In this document: positions 1-7,789 of the stretch, one piece after another
Layout: every line of letters begins with the position of its first letter
Position numbering within the stretch: the first letter of the stretch is position 1
DNA from: Kiritimatiellia bacterium
Lineage (GTDB): Bacteria > Verrucomicrobiota > Kiritimatiellia > RFP12 > UBA1067
Assembly: GCA_017514235.1 (NCBI GenBank)
Contig: JAFWKK010000010.1
Span: forward strand, 1-37,951
Reading direction: 5' to 3'
Length of the DNA: 37,951 bases
The notes under the pieces: model-generated
Told to the model about the DNA's origin: nothing
The model's input: only the letters and a program-made list of their open reading frames with translations
Databases searched by the model: none
Position numbers and translations under genes: made by a program

Positions 1-95
1 CGACCTCCAATGGCTCGGGATGTCCGTATTCCCCGTCCCGCCGCCACGAGAAGTAACCGCACCAGGCGTTGGATGGCGAAGCCCGAAATAAATGA

Positions 96-101
96 TATAA
101 T
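96..101 (+). promoter_or_regulatory. Extended -10 promoter of the Ntn-hydrolase gene
   Basis: TATAAT preceded by TGA at 93-95 gives an extended -10 box. No good -35 hexamer lies 16-18 nt upstream (TTGGAT at 69-74 is about 21 nt away). The predicted start near 108 leaves a leader of about 20 nt that carries the AGGGG ribosome site. Confidence 0.5.
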
Positions 102-129
102 TCTAACCCTCAAGCAGGGGAAGAAAAAG

Positions 130-1332
130 ATGAAATCAAAATGTGTCATGAAATTCGGGCGAAAGCATCTTCGCAAAGTTAACGCGTGTCGTGCCGTCCT
201 GTGCCTGGCGGCGCTGGCGGCCGCGGCGAATGCCGTGGCTTGCAGCGGTTTCGCCGTCGGCAAGAAGGTGAGCGCCACGGGACGCGTGATCGTGGCCCAC
301 AATGAGGACAACATTCCGAAGCACAGGATCCGCCATGCGATGATACCCGCCGGCGCACCGCAGTTCGACGAGCCGGGGCACGTCAGTATCCCCCCGGCGG
401 AGCGGGCCTGCGCCTGCTTCTGGAGCGAGCTGAAGTCTGCGGACGGCGAGCCGTTTCCGGGCGACCTCTTCTTCAACGAGAACGGCGTAATGGTGTATTC
501 CAACAACGGCGGCGTGTACGAGGAATGGGACGGTAAGACGTTTTCGCTTCCGGACGAGGGATACTGGTCGTCCTGCACCGACGGCGGCCTTGGCATCAAC
601 CTTCGCTTCGCGGTCGCGCAGCGTGCCCGGACGGCAAGGGAGGGCGTTTCGATAATGACCAACCTCGTGACGACGTTCGGCTACGAGCCGTTGTCCCGCA
701 TCTTCACGATCGCGGACAAGGACGAGGCCTGGCTCGTTCAGGTGCTGCACGGCCGCCGCTACGCCGCCCGCCGCTGTCCCGACGATGCGGTCGCCGCCTA
801 TCCGAACTGCCTTACGATCGGCGCGATCGAGCCCGGCGACGTCTGTTCGCCGCACATCGATGCGCAGCGCGGCGCCTTCGATTTCGCCGCGAGATACCAG
901 GGGCCGCGCACGTGGAAGTCGCCGTTCAACCTGCATCGCGGCCTCGACCTGTACCGCATCGTCGCGGGGCTGGGCGTGAAGGCCGGCGAGACGTATCCGT
1001 TTTCGCTTAAGCCTGCCCACATGATTTCCGCCGCCGACATAAAGCGCGGACTCGGTTCCCACTACGAGGGCACTCCGTACGAGACGAACCCGAAGCACCC
1101 GGAGAAGGGACCGAAGGTCCTGGAGCCGATCTGCCGCCGCAGCACGCTGGAGGCGATGGTCTGCGAGTTCGGCGAAACGCCGGCGGAATGCGTCCTGCAC
1201 ATTGCGAAGGGGCGTCCCTGCGAAACGCCGTTCAAGACGTTCCGTCCGTTCGGGGGAACGCTTCCCGACGACGTCGCGACCGGTGAGGAAGCGGTCAGGC
1301 GCATAAGAGAGCATTACAAGGCGGCGCGGTGA
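130..1332 (+). CDS. Secreted Ntn-hydrolase, peptidase C69-like (acyl-CoA:6-APA transferase / choloylglycine hydrolase superfamily)
   Basis: Predicted exported amidohydrolase of 400 residues. The reading frame is open from position 10, but ATG 130 is preferred because AGGGG (116-120) lies 9 nt upstream and a signal peptide follows directly. After a basic start and an Ala/Leu-rich core (about residues 20-36), the sequence reads NAVA then CSGFAVGKK and later AHNEDN. This matches the N-terminal nucleophile Cys and downstream NED motif of C69 dipeptidases and related Ntn amidases. Cys38 is the presumed nucleophile, and signal peptidase cleavage after Ala37 would expose it. A lipoprotein reading of the same Cys is possible, but position -3 is Ala, a poor lipobox. 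The substrate is unknown, with small peptides or amides likely. A YhcH-like gene follows 27 nt later, probably in the same operon. Confidence 0.75.
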   Translation: MKSKCVMKFGRKHLRKVNACRAVLCLAALAAAANAVACSGFAVGKKVSATGRVIVAHNEDNIPKHRIRHAMIPAGAPQFDEPGHVSIPPAERACACFWSELKSADGEPFPGDLFFNENGVMVYSNNGGVYEEWDGKTFSLPDEGYWSSCTDGGLGINLRFAVAQRARTAREGVSIMTNLVTTFGYEPLSRIFTIADKDEAWLVQVLHGRRYAARRCPDDAVAAYPNCLTIGAIEPGDVCSPHIDAQRGAFDFAARYQGPRTWKSPFNLHRGLDLYRIVAGLGVKAGETYPFSLKPAHMISAADIKRGLGSHYEGTPYETNPKHPEKGPKVLEPICRRSTLEAMVCEFGETPAECVLHIAKGRPCETPFKTFRPFGGTLPDDVATGEEAVRRIREHYKAAR

Positions 1333-1359
1333 AAGCCTCTAAGAAAGGAGCAAGGCAAG

Positions 1360-1899
1360 ATGGAGAGAGAAGGGGATTCCTTGAAACCGGCGGCGATCGC
1401 CGGCGGGGCTGATTCGGACGCGGCGGGCCAGGCCGTAGGCATGGTGTGCGGTGCGCTTGCCGATTCGGCGAAGTACGCTGGGCTGCATCCGCGCTTCGCC
1501 AAGGCGTTCGAGTTCCTGCGGTCGCATGACCTGGCGGCGCTGCCGCTCGGGCGCAACGAGATCGACGGCGACGACTTGTTCGCGAATGTCATGGAAGCGA
1601 CCCTGGAACCGTGGAATCCCGATGCCAAGCTGGAGGTCCACCGCCGCTATTTCGACATACACGTGCCGGTTGACGGCGACGAGGTGCTTGGTTTTCTGCA
1701 TGACGAGGAACACGCCAAGTCCGCCGATTTCAACGAAAAGGACGACTATGTGCTGTTTCAGGCTCCCGGCATGGCCAAAGTCACGCTGAAGAAGGGAGAG
1801 TTCGCCATCTTTTGGCCCAACTTCGCCGCGCACGCCCCCTGCAAGACGGATGGCGAGCCCTGCAAGCGGCGCAAGCTGGTGGTGAAAGTGCGTCTGTAG
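1360..1899 (+). CDS. YhcH/YjgK/YiaL (EbgC, DUF386) family protein
   Basis: Cupin-like protein of 179 residues in the family that includes YhcH of sialic-acid operons and EbgC, proposed to act on anomers or small sugar-derived substrates. The family features visible are the block LEVHRRYFDIHVPVDGDE and, near the end, FAIFWPNFAAHAPC followed by KLVVKV. The His and Glu residues in these blocks are the usual metal-site candidates. AAAGGAG (1344-1350) sits 9 nt before ATG 1360 and supports that start. It adds about 27 residues before MVCGALADSAKY, where most family members begin, so a start at 1441 cannot be excluded. The gene is probably cotranscribed with the Ntn-hydrolase before it. Confidence 0.75.
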   Translation: MEREGDSLKPAAIAGGADSDAAGQAVGMVCGALADSAKYAGLHPRFAKAFEFLRSHDLAALPLGRNEIDGDDLFANVMEATLEPWNPDAKLEVHRRYFDIHVPVDGDEVLGFLHDEEHAKSADFNEKDDYVLFQAPGMAKVTLKKGEFAIFWPNFAAHAPCKTDGEPCKRRKLVVKVRL

Positions 1900-1930
1900 C
1901 CCGGCGAGCCGATTCCAGTTCGTGCTGCCC

Positions 1931-1959
1931 TTGCCCGTTTCGCCCATTTAGGGTATAAT
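1931..1959 (+). promoter_or_regulatory. Promoter of the gspE/pilB-like gene, predicted leaderless
   Basis: TTGCCC (1931-1936), a 17-nt spacer and TATAAT (1954-1959) form a good sigma-70 type promoter. The -10 box ends 8 nt before ATG 1968, so transcription should begin at or next to the start codon. There is no Shine-Dalgarno sequence. Confidence 0.65.
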
Positions 1960-1967
1960 ACACCCCA

Positions 1968-3650
1968 ATGACCAGTAACGACGAATATGTCATTCAGCTC
2001 CTTGTGGAGCGTGGATACCTGACCTCCGAGCAGGTCGAGGCGGCGGCGCAGTCCATGAAGGCCGAGAACGAGACGACGCTCGACGTACTCGTGTCCGGCG
2101 GCACGATCGGCGAGGACGAGGTTCTCGGCACGATCGCCGACCAGTTCGGCCTTAAGTACTGTCACATAAACGCCGACGCGATCAGCCCGGAGGCGACGCA
2201 GGCGATTTCTGCCGACATCGCGAAGAAGTACGGCGTGGTGCCGGTGGTGGCGAGCGAGGATTCCGTCACCGTGGCGCTCTCGGACCCGATGGGCTACGAT
2301 GCGATCGACTCGCTGCGCTACGTGCTGCACGGGCGCGACGTCGAGGCGGTGCTTGCGCCGCTCGAGGAAGTTCGCACCGCAATGGCGAAGCTTTACCCGA
2401 CGGGCGAGGATGCGGAGGTGTCGACGCGCGACGAGGAGGGGCTTGACGGCGGAGACGCCGCGGAGGGCGACGACAGCGCCGTCATCAAGCTCGCCAACAT
2501 GATCTTGACGACGGCGATCAAGATGAAGGCGTCCGATATTCACATCGAGCCGATGGAGAAGGAGTTCCGCGTCAGGTACCGCATCGATGGCGCGCTCCGC
2601 AAGATGGACTCTCCGCCGAAGCGCCTTCAGAGCGCGATCATATCCCGCTTCAAGATCATGTCGAAGATGAAGATCTCGGAGAAGCGCATACCGCAGGACG
2701 GCCGCATCCAGATCTCCGTCGGCAACAAGGACCTGGACCTTCGCGTCTCTTCGGTGCCCACGAACCACGGCGAATCGATCGTAATGCGAATCCTCGACAA
2801 GTCGAACCTGTCGCTCGGCCTGCCGCAGCTCGGCTTCCTCTCCGACGACCAGACGACGTTCGAGCACCTCATCAAGCTGCCTGACGGCGTCGTGCTCGTG
2901 ACGGGGCCGACAGGGTCCGGCAAGACCACTACGCTTTACGCCTGCCTCGGGCAGATCAACACGCCCGACAAGAAGCTCATCACGGTCGAAGACCCGGTCG
3001 AATACCAGATGAGCGGCATCAACCAGGTTCAGGTGAACAAGGACGTGGGGCTCGACTTCTCAGCCGCCCTCCGCTCGATCCTCCGCCAGGCGCCGAACAT
3101 CGTGATGATCGGCGAGATCCGTGACGCCGAGACTGCCGACATCGCCATGGAGGCGGCCCTCACCGGCCACTTGGTGTTCTCGACCCTGCACACGAACGAC
3201 GCTCCGTCGGCGGTGACCCGTCTCCTCGACATCGGCGTGAAGCCGTTCCTCGTCGCATCGGCGCTCCGCGCAGCGATGGCACAGCGTCTCGTCAGGGCGA
3301 TCTGCGAGAAGTGCAAGGAGGCCTATACGCCGTCCGACCGCGAACTCAAGATGCTGGGCGGGCTCGCCAAGGGCACGAACGCGACGCTTCCGGACCACAT
3401 GTACCACGGCACGGGATGCGATGTCTGCGGCAAGACCGGCTACAAGGGACGCAAGGGCATTTTCGAGATATTCAAGGTTGACGACACTATACAGCGTCTC
3501 ATCTTCGACCATGCCCCGGCGACGCTCCTCAGGCAGCGCGCCCGCGAGCTTGGCATGCGCACGCTCCGCGAGGACGGCATGCTGAAGGTGGCCAGCGGCA
3601 TGACGAGCCTGCAGGAGGTCTTGCGCGTCACGATGGGCGACGCCGACTGA
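1968..3650 (+). CDS. GspE/PilB-family secretion or pilus assembly ATPase
   Basis: Cytoplasmic hexameric ATPase of 560 residues that would power type II secretion or type IV pilus-like assembly. The N-terminal GspE_N domain covers about residues 1-145, followed by an acidic linker at 147-170. Walker A is GPTGSGKTT at 313-321. The Walker B/Asp-box region IVMIGEIRDAE is at 378-388, followed by the His box STLHTND. The tetracysteine zinc site has Cys446, Cys449, Cys484 and Cys487 (CEKC and CDVC). Full length and all motifs are intact. No other secretion or pilus genes are adjacent, although a pilin-like protein is encoded at 34.1 kb. The start follows a promoter by 8 nt with no ribosome site, so leaderless translation is likely. 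GspE and PilB cannot be separated from sequence alone. Confidence 0.92.
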   Translation: MTSNDEYVIQLLVERGYLTSEQVEAAAQSMKAENETTLDVLVSGGTIGEDEVLGTIADQFGLKYCHINADAISPEATQAISADIAKKYGVVPVVASEDSVTVALSDPMGYDAIDSLRYVLHGRDVEAVLAPLEEVRTAMAKLYPTGEDAEVSTRDEEGLDGGDAAEGDDSAVIKLANMILTTAIKMKASDIHIEPMEKEFRVRYRIDGALRKMDSPPKRLQSAIISRFKIMSKMKISEKRIPQDGRIQISVGNKDLDLRVSSVPTNHGESIVMRILDKSNLSLGLPQLGFLSDDQTTFEHLIKLPDGVVLVTGPTGSGKTTTLYACLGQINTPDKKLITVEDPVEYQMSGINQVQVNKDVGLDFSAALRSILRQAPNIVMIGEIRDAETADIAMEAALTGHLVFSTLHTNDAPSAVTRLLDIGVKPFLVASALRAAMAQRLVRAICEKCKEAYTPSDRELKMLGGLAKGTNATLPDHMYHGTGCDVCGKTGYKGRKGIFEIFKVDDTIQRLIFDHAPATLLRQRARELGMRTLREDGMLKVASGMTSLQEVLRVTMGDAD

Positions 3651-3751
3651 CGGAGGCGCGATGACGACGGTGCTTCCGATCTGCATCGCGCTGCCGGTCG
3701 GCGCGACGCGTGAAAGGGAATGACGGACCGTAACCTACGGGGAATCATCTT

Positions 3752-6421
3752 ATGATGGACAAACGCTATGACGCAAAGGCCGCAGAGGCCAAGTGGTATC
3801 AGATATGGGAAAAGAACGGGTCCTTTCACGACGACCCTGACGGACGCGAACCGTACTCGGTCGTGATACCGCCGCCGAACGTGACCGGCATTCTCCACAT
3901 GGGTCACGCACTCAACCAGACGATCCAGGACATACTCGTCAGGTGGCGCCGCATGCAGGGGCGCAACACGCTGTGGCTGCCCGGCACCGACCACGCCGGC
4001 ATTGCAACGCAGAACGTAGTCGAGAAGGCGCTCAAGAAGGAAGGCAAGCGCCGGCAGGACCTCGGCCGCGAGAAGTTCCTCGAACGCGTCTGGGAGTGGA
4101 AGCGACAGTATGGCGGCACAATCGTCCACCAGCAGAGAATGCTCGGCAACTCGACCGACTGGCAGAGGGAGCGCTTCACGTTCGACGAGGGCTGCTCGAA
4201 GGCCGTGGCCAAGGTGTTCACTCAGCTTTACGACGAGGGCCTGATATACAAGGGCAACTACATCGTCAACTGGTGCCCCAGGTGCGGAACGGCACTCGCA
4301 AACGACGAGGTGGAGCACGAGGAGAACCACGGTCACCTCTGGTACGTGCGCTATCCGGTCGTCGGCAGCGAGAAGGGCGCGGCGGGCGAGCCGTACAAGG
4401 ACTACATCATGGTAGCGACTACGCGTCCGGAGACGCTGCCGGGCGATACCGCCGTCGCCGTGAACCCGAAGGACGAGAGATATGCGCACCTCGTCGGCAA
4501 GACCGTGATCCTGCCGCTAACCGGTCGCGAGATACCTGTAATAAGCGACGACTACGTCGAGAAGGAGTTCGGCACGGGCATCGTGAAGATCACGCCCGCG
4601 CACGACCCCAACGACTTCCTCGTCGGCAAGCGCCACGGGCTTGCCGAGATCAACATCATGACCGACGACGGGCACATGAACGAACTGGCCGGCGCGAAGT
4701 ACGCCGGAATGGACCGCTTCAAGTGCCGCGAGGCGCTCGTAGCCGACCTTGAGGCGGAAGGGTGCCTCGACCATATCGAAGACTACGACAACCAGGTCGG
4801 GCACTGCTACCGTTGCCACGAGGTCGTGGAGAGCAGGCTCTCGAAGCAATGGTTCGTGAAGATGAAACCGCTCGCGGAGCCGGCTATAGCGGCGGTCAGG
4901 TCGGGCGAGGTGAGGTTCGTCCCGGAGCGCTGGTCTAAGATATACTTCAACTGGATGGAGAACATCCAGGACTGGTGCATCTCGCGCCAGCTCTGGTGGG
5001 GGCACCGCATTCCCGCATATTACTTCGGAGACGGCAAGGTCGTCGTCGCGGAGACGCCGGAGCTTGCGCTTGAAAAGGCGAAGGCCGTCGACCCGAACGT
5101 GACAGCCGCCGACCTCCAGCAGGATCCCGACGTCCTCGACACGTGGTTCTCTTCGTGGCTCTGGCCGTTCTCGACGCTCGGCTGGCCTGAGAAGACCGCC
5201 GACCTCGACTACTACTACCCGACGACGGACCTTGTGACCGCGCAGGACATCATCTTCTTCTGGGTCGCGAGGATGATGATGGCCGGAATTCACTTCATGG
5301 GGAAGCCGCCGTTCAGGAACATCGTGATTCACGGCATCGTGCGCGACGCGCAGGGGCGCAAGATGTCGAAGTCGCTCGGGAACTCCCTCGACCCGCTGGA
5401 ACTCATAGACGCGTACTCGGCGGACGCGCTCCGCTTCTCCATCGCGCTCATCACGTCTCTCGACTGCGACTCTAAGGTGAGCAAGGAGAAGTTCGAGATC
5501 GGTCGCAACTTCTGCACCAAGATCTGGAACGCGGCGCGCTTCATGGAGATGCAGGCGGAGAATGCGGCCGAGCTCCCGGCAGGGAAGCCCTACGGGAACC
5601 TGACCTCCGACGAGAAGCATGTTCTCTGGGCGTGCGACAAGGCCTGCCGGAAGGTGAACGAGATTCTAGAGAGCTACCGCATCCAGGACGGGGCGCTCGC
5701 GGTCTACGACTTCTTCTGGACCGAAATCTGCGACTGGTACGTCGAGTACGTCAAGGATTCGCCGAACAAGCCTGTCTCGCTTGCGATTTTGCGCGACGTG
5801 TTCTGGAAGGCGCTGCGGCTTCTTCACCCCTACATGCCGTTCGTCACGGAGGAGGTGGCGCACCAGCTGGGCTATCTCGGGGAGGGCGAGACGATCATGC
5901 GCTCCGAGTTCCCGAAGGGCTACACCGACGCCGAGAAGGCGGAGTGGGGCCTTTCGCAGGAAACATACGACTTCGTGAACGCCAAGCGGGCGGCTGTCAC
6001 CGCGATCCGTGCGCTCAGGGCCGAGTACAAGGTGCCGCCGGCGGCTTTCGTGAAGGTGACGGTTGCGACCGACGATCCGAAGGCCGAGACCGAGGCCGAG
6101 TCTCTGAAGAAGGCGATGAGGGCCGAGTCCGTCGCGTTCGTGCCGGCCGGCTCCGACCTCGCCATGCCGTCGAAGATCACGGACTTCGGCACGGTGTACC
6201 TGTCGCTCGAAGGTCTTGTGGACAAGGCCGCCGAGTCGAAGCGTATCGCCGGGGAACTGGCGAAGCTGGCTGGCTTCATCAAGTCTAGCGAGGCGAAGCT
6301 CTCCAACGAGAACTTCGTGGCGCATGCTCCTGAGGCCGTCGTTGCCGAGGCGCGGCGGAAGCTCGCCGAGAACAAGGAGAAGGTCGCGCAGCTGGAGAAA
6401 CTGGCAAAGCTCTTCGCGTAG
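3752..6421 (+). CDS. valS: Valine--tRNA ligase
   Basis: Class I aminoacyl-tRNA synthetase of 889 residues that charges tRNA-Val and edits Thr. The HIGH signature is HMGH at 49-52 within PPPNVTGILHMGHALNQT. KMSKS is present unchanged at about 537-541. CWCPRC-like and CYRC cysteine pairs lie in the insertion region. The C-terminus carries the typical ValS coiled coil, rich in Lys, Glu and Ala (about residues 825-889), ending EKLAKLFA. ACGGGGA lies 9 nt before the first of two consecutive ATGs (3752 and 3755). It starts a compact run with thyX (14-nt gap) and the pseudouridine synthase gene. Length and motifs are normal. Confidence 0.96.
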   Translation: MMDKRYDAKAAEAKWYQIWEKNGSFHDDPDGREPYSVVIPPPNVTGILHMGHALNQTIQDILVRWRRMQGRNTLWLPGTDHAGIATQNVVEKALKKEGKRRQDLGREKFLERVWEWKRQYGGTIVHQQRMLGNSTDWQRERFTFDEGCSKAVAKVFTQLYDEGLIYKGNYIVNWCPRCGTALANDEVEHEENHGHLWYVRYPVVGSEKGAAGEPYKDYIMVATTRPETLPGDTAVAVNPKDERYAHLVGKTVILPLTGREIPVISDDYVEKEFGTGIVKITPAHDPNDFLVGKRHGLAEINIMTDDGHMNELAGAKYAGMDRFKCREALVADLEAEGCLDHIEDYDNQVGHCYRCHEVVESRLSKQWFVKMKPLAEPAIAAVRSGEVRFVPERWSKIYFNWMENIQDWCISRQLWWGHRIPAYYFGDGKVVVAETPELALEKAKAVDPNVTAADLQQDPDVLDTWFSSWLWPFSTLGWPEKTADLDYYYPTTDLVTAQDIIFFWVARMMMAGIHFMGKPPFRNIVIHGIVRDAQGRKMSKSLGNSLDPLELIDAYSADALRFSIALITSLDCDSKVSKEKFEIGRNFCTKIWNAARFMEMQAENAAELPAGKPYGNLTSDEKHVLWACDKACRKVNEILESYRIQDGALAVYDFFWTEICDWYVEYVKDSPNKPVSLAILRDVFWKALRLLHPYMPFVTEEVAHQLGYLGEGETIMRSEFPKGYTDAEKAEWGLSQETYDFVNAKRAAVTAIRALRAEYKVPPAAFVKVTVATDDPKAETEAESLKKAMRAESVAFVPAGSDLAMPSKITDFGTVYLSLEGLVDKAAESKRIAGELAKLAGFIKSSEAKLSNENFVAHAPEAVVAEARRKLAENKEKVAQLEKLAKLFA

Positions 6422-6435
6422 TTAGGAGGCTGGAC

Positions 6436-6993
6436 ATGGCAACGATCAAGTTCCTGAAGGTGAAGGGGACGTGGCGCGAGGTGGCGGACGCAGCGCGTAC
6501 GACTATTCGGCAGGACGAGGGCACAAAGGAGCCGTCCTCCCGCTGGAAGAAACGCATTCTCCTTGCGGAGCATTCGCCGATACGCAAGCTCTGCTTCAAC
6601 TGGAAATGGCAGGACCTGCCGTACTGGGTAAGCGTCCACTTCGTCCGCCACAAGTTCGGTATCGAGCATTTCGTATCGACGCAGCGCACCGACCGCACGG
6701 GCGAGGACCGCACGGGGGCGCGGCAGGACGCCCCTGTCGTGCACGAGTGCTTCGCAAACGCGCAGGCGGTGATGTTCATCAGCCGCCGCCGGCTGTGCGG
6801 CCAGGCGAGTCCCGAGACGCGCGCGGCTTGGAAACTCGTCGTCGACGAGATCGCCAAGGTCGAGCCGGAAGTGGCGGAATGCTGCGTGCCCGAGTGCGTC
6901 TATCGCGGCTTTTGCCCCGAATTCCGTCCGTGCGGCTTCGTCGACACCCCGGCCTACAAGGAGCTTGTGGCCAAGTATCGCGCGGCGACGTGA
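6436..6993 (+). CDS. thyX: FAD-dependent thymidylate synthase, ThyX-like (short form)
   Basis: Predicted flavin-dependent enzyme that methylates dUMP to dTMP with methylene-tetrahydrofolate. The protein has 185 residues. The ThyX signature RHRx7S appears as RHKFGIEHFVS, with Lys in place of the third residue, and is followed by TQRTDRTG. A second family block, SRRRLCGQASPETR, is present, and the tail is Cys-rich (CCVPECVYRGFCPEF). It is shorter than the common 210-250 residue ThyX enzymes, so it belongs to a compact or divergent subgroup. TTAGGAGG (6421-6428) lies 7 nt before ATG 6436. The gene follows valS by 14 nt and precedes the pseudouridine synthase gene by 1 nt. Confidence 0.75.
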   Translation: MATIKFLKVKGTWREVADAARTTIRQDEGTKEPSSRWKKRILLAEHSPIRKLCFNWKWQDLPYWVSVHFVRHKFGIEHFVSTQRTDRTGEDRTGARQDAPVVHECFANAQAVMFISRRRLCGQASPETRAAWKLVVDEIAKVEPEVAECCVPECVYRGFCPEFRPCGFVDTPAYKELVAKYRAAT

Positions 6994-6994
6994 G

Positions 6995-7705
6995 ATGGAA
7001 CGGCTGCAGAACCTGCTGGCGCACGCAGGGGTGGCGTCCCGCCGAGGCGCGGCGGAACTGATCGAAAGCGGTGCGGTGACTGTGGACGGGCTGGTCGTGC
7101 GCGAACCTGGCGCCCGCTTCGAGCCGACCGCCGTAGTCCGCGTGCATGGCCGCCGGGTCGTCGCGGAGGCGCGGAAACGCACCGTAGTCCTTTACAAGCC
7201 GGTCGGCGTGCTGTCGACGATGAGCGACCCGTTTGGCGGACGGACTGTCGCCGAGCTGGTGAAGACTCCAGAGCGCCTTGTGCCCGTCGGGCGGCTTGAC
7301 CGCGACAGCGAGGGGCTTCTGCTGCTGTCGAACGACGGTGCGCTCGTCAACGAGCTGACTCACCCGCGCTTCGCCCACCGCAAGACTTATCACGTCAAGG
7401 TGGCGGGACGGTGGAGCGACGAGAAGCTGGCGGTGCTGCGCTCGCCGCTCACGCTGGACGACGGCTACACGATCCGTCCGGTGCCGGTGGACGTTCTCCG
7501 CGACTACGGCGACAACACGCATCTGCTGAGGTTCGTGCTTTCCGAGGGACGCAAGCGGCAGATCCGAAAGATGTGCTCGGCGGCTCATCTAGTAGTGCTT
7601 TCGCTTGTTCGCGTCGCCGTCGGTGCGTTTGAGCTTCCGCCAGAACTGCGGCCTGGCGAGTGGCGAGACCTGACGTCTGAGGAAATCGGGCTGTTGAAGG
7701 CCTGA
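6995..7705 (+). CDS. Pseudouridine synthase, RsuA/RluB/RluE family
   Basis: rRNA pseudouridine synthase of 236 residues. An N-terminal S4 RNA-binding domain (MERLQNLLAHAGVASRRGAA, residues 1-20, to about 55) precedes the catalytic domain. The family motif GRLDRDSEGLLLLSND holds the catalytic Asp, and LSEGRKRQIRKMC is the typical C-terminal block. The S4 domain and overall form resemble RluB most, but the exact target uridine cannot be read from sequence. The start was set at ATG 6995, one base after the thyX stop. The longer GTG-type frame at 6965 would overlap thyX and add a non-conserved prefix. No strong ribosome site is seen, so translational coupling to thyX is likely. Confidence 0.88.
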   Translation: MERLQNLLAHAGVASRRGAAELIESGAVTVDGLVVREPGARFEPTAVVRVHGRRVVAEARKRTVVLYKPVGVLSTMSDPFGGRTVAELVKTPERLVPVGRLDRDSEGLLLLSNDGALVNELTHPRFAHRKTYHVKVAGRWSDEKLAVLRSPLTLDDGYTIRPVPVDVLRDYGDNTHLLRFVLSEGRKRQIRKMCSAAHLVVLSLVRVAVGAFELPPELRPGEWRDLTSEEIGLLKA

Positions 7706-7753
7706 TCCATGGCGTGCCCGTTGCGCGGCTGAGCGGCAGCCGAACGCGATTTA

Positions 7754-7762
7754 TGGTATAAT
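7754..7762 (+). promoter_or_regulatory. Extended -10 promoter of pheS
   Basis: TGG followed by TATAAT (7757-7762) forms an extended -10 box 27 nt before ATG 7790. No clear -35 hexamer is present at the usual distance. GAGGGGCAGAG in the leader supplies a ribosome site. Confidence 0.55.
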
Positions 7763-7789
7763 TCCCGGAACCAACGAGGGGCAGAGACT

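Noticed and set aside
136-1314. Long antisense ORF (392 codons) opposite the Ntn-hydrolase gene
   Set aside because: Low-complexity Arg/Ala-rich translation, typical of the complement of a GC-rich gene; the sense strand has a clear family match.
1758-2867. 369-codon antisense ORF opposite the gspE-like gene
   Set aside because: Shadow of the strongly conserved ATPase gene; its translation has no domain-like pattern.
3661-3723. 20-codon ORF with a GGAGG site between the gspE-like gene and valS
   Set aside because: Has a plausible ribosome site but no run of valine codons, no promoter and no recognisable product; chance is likely.
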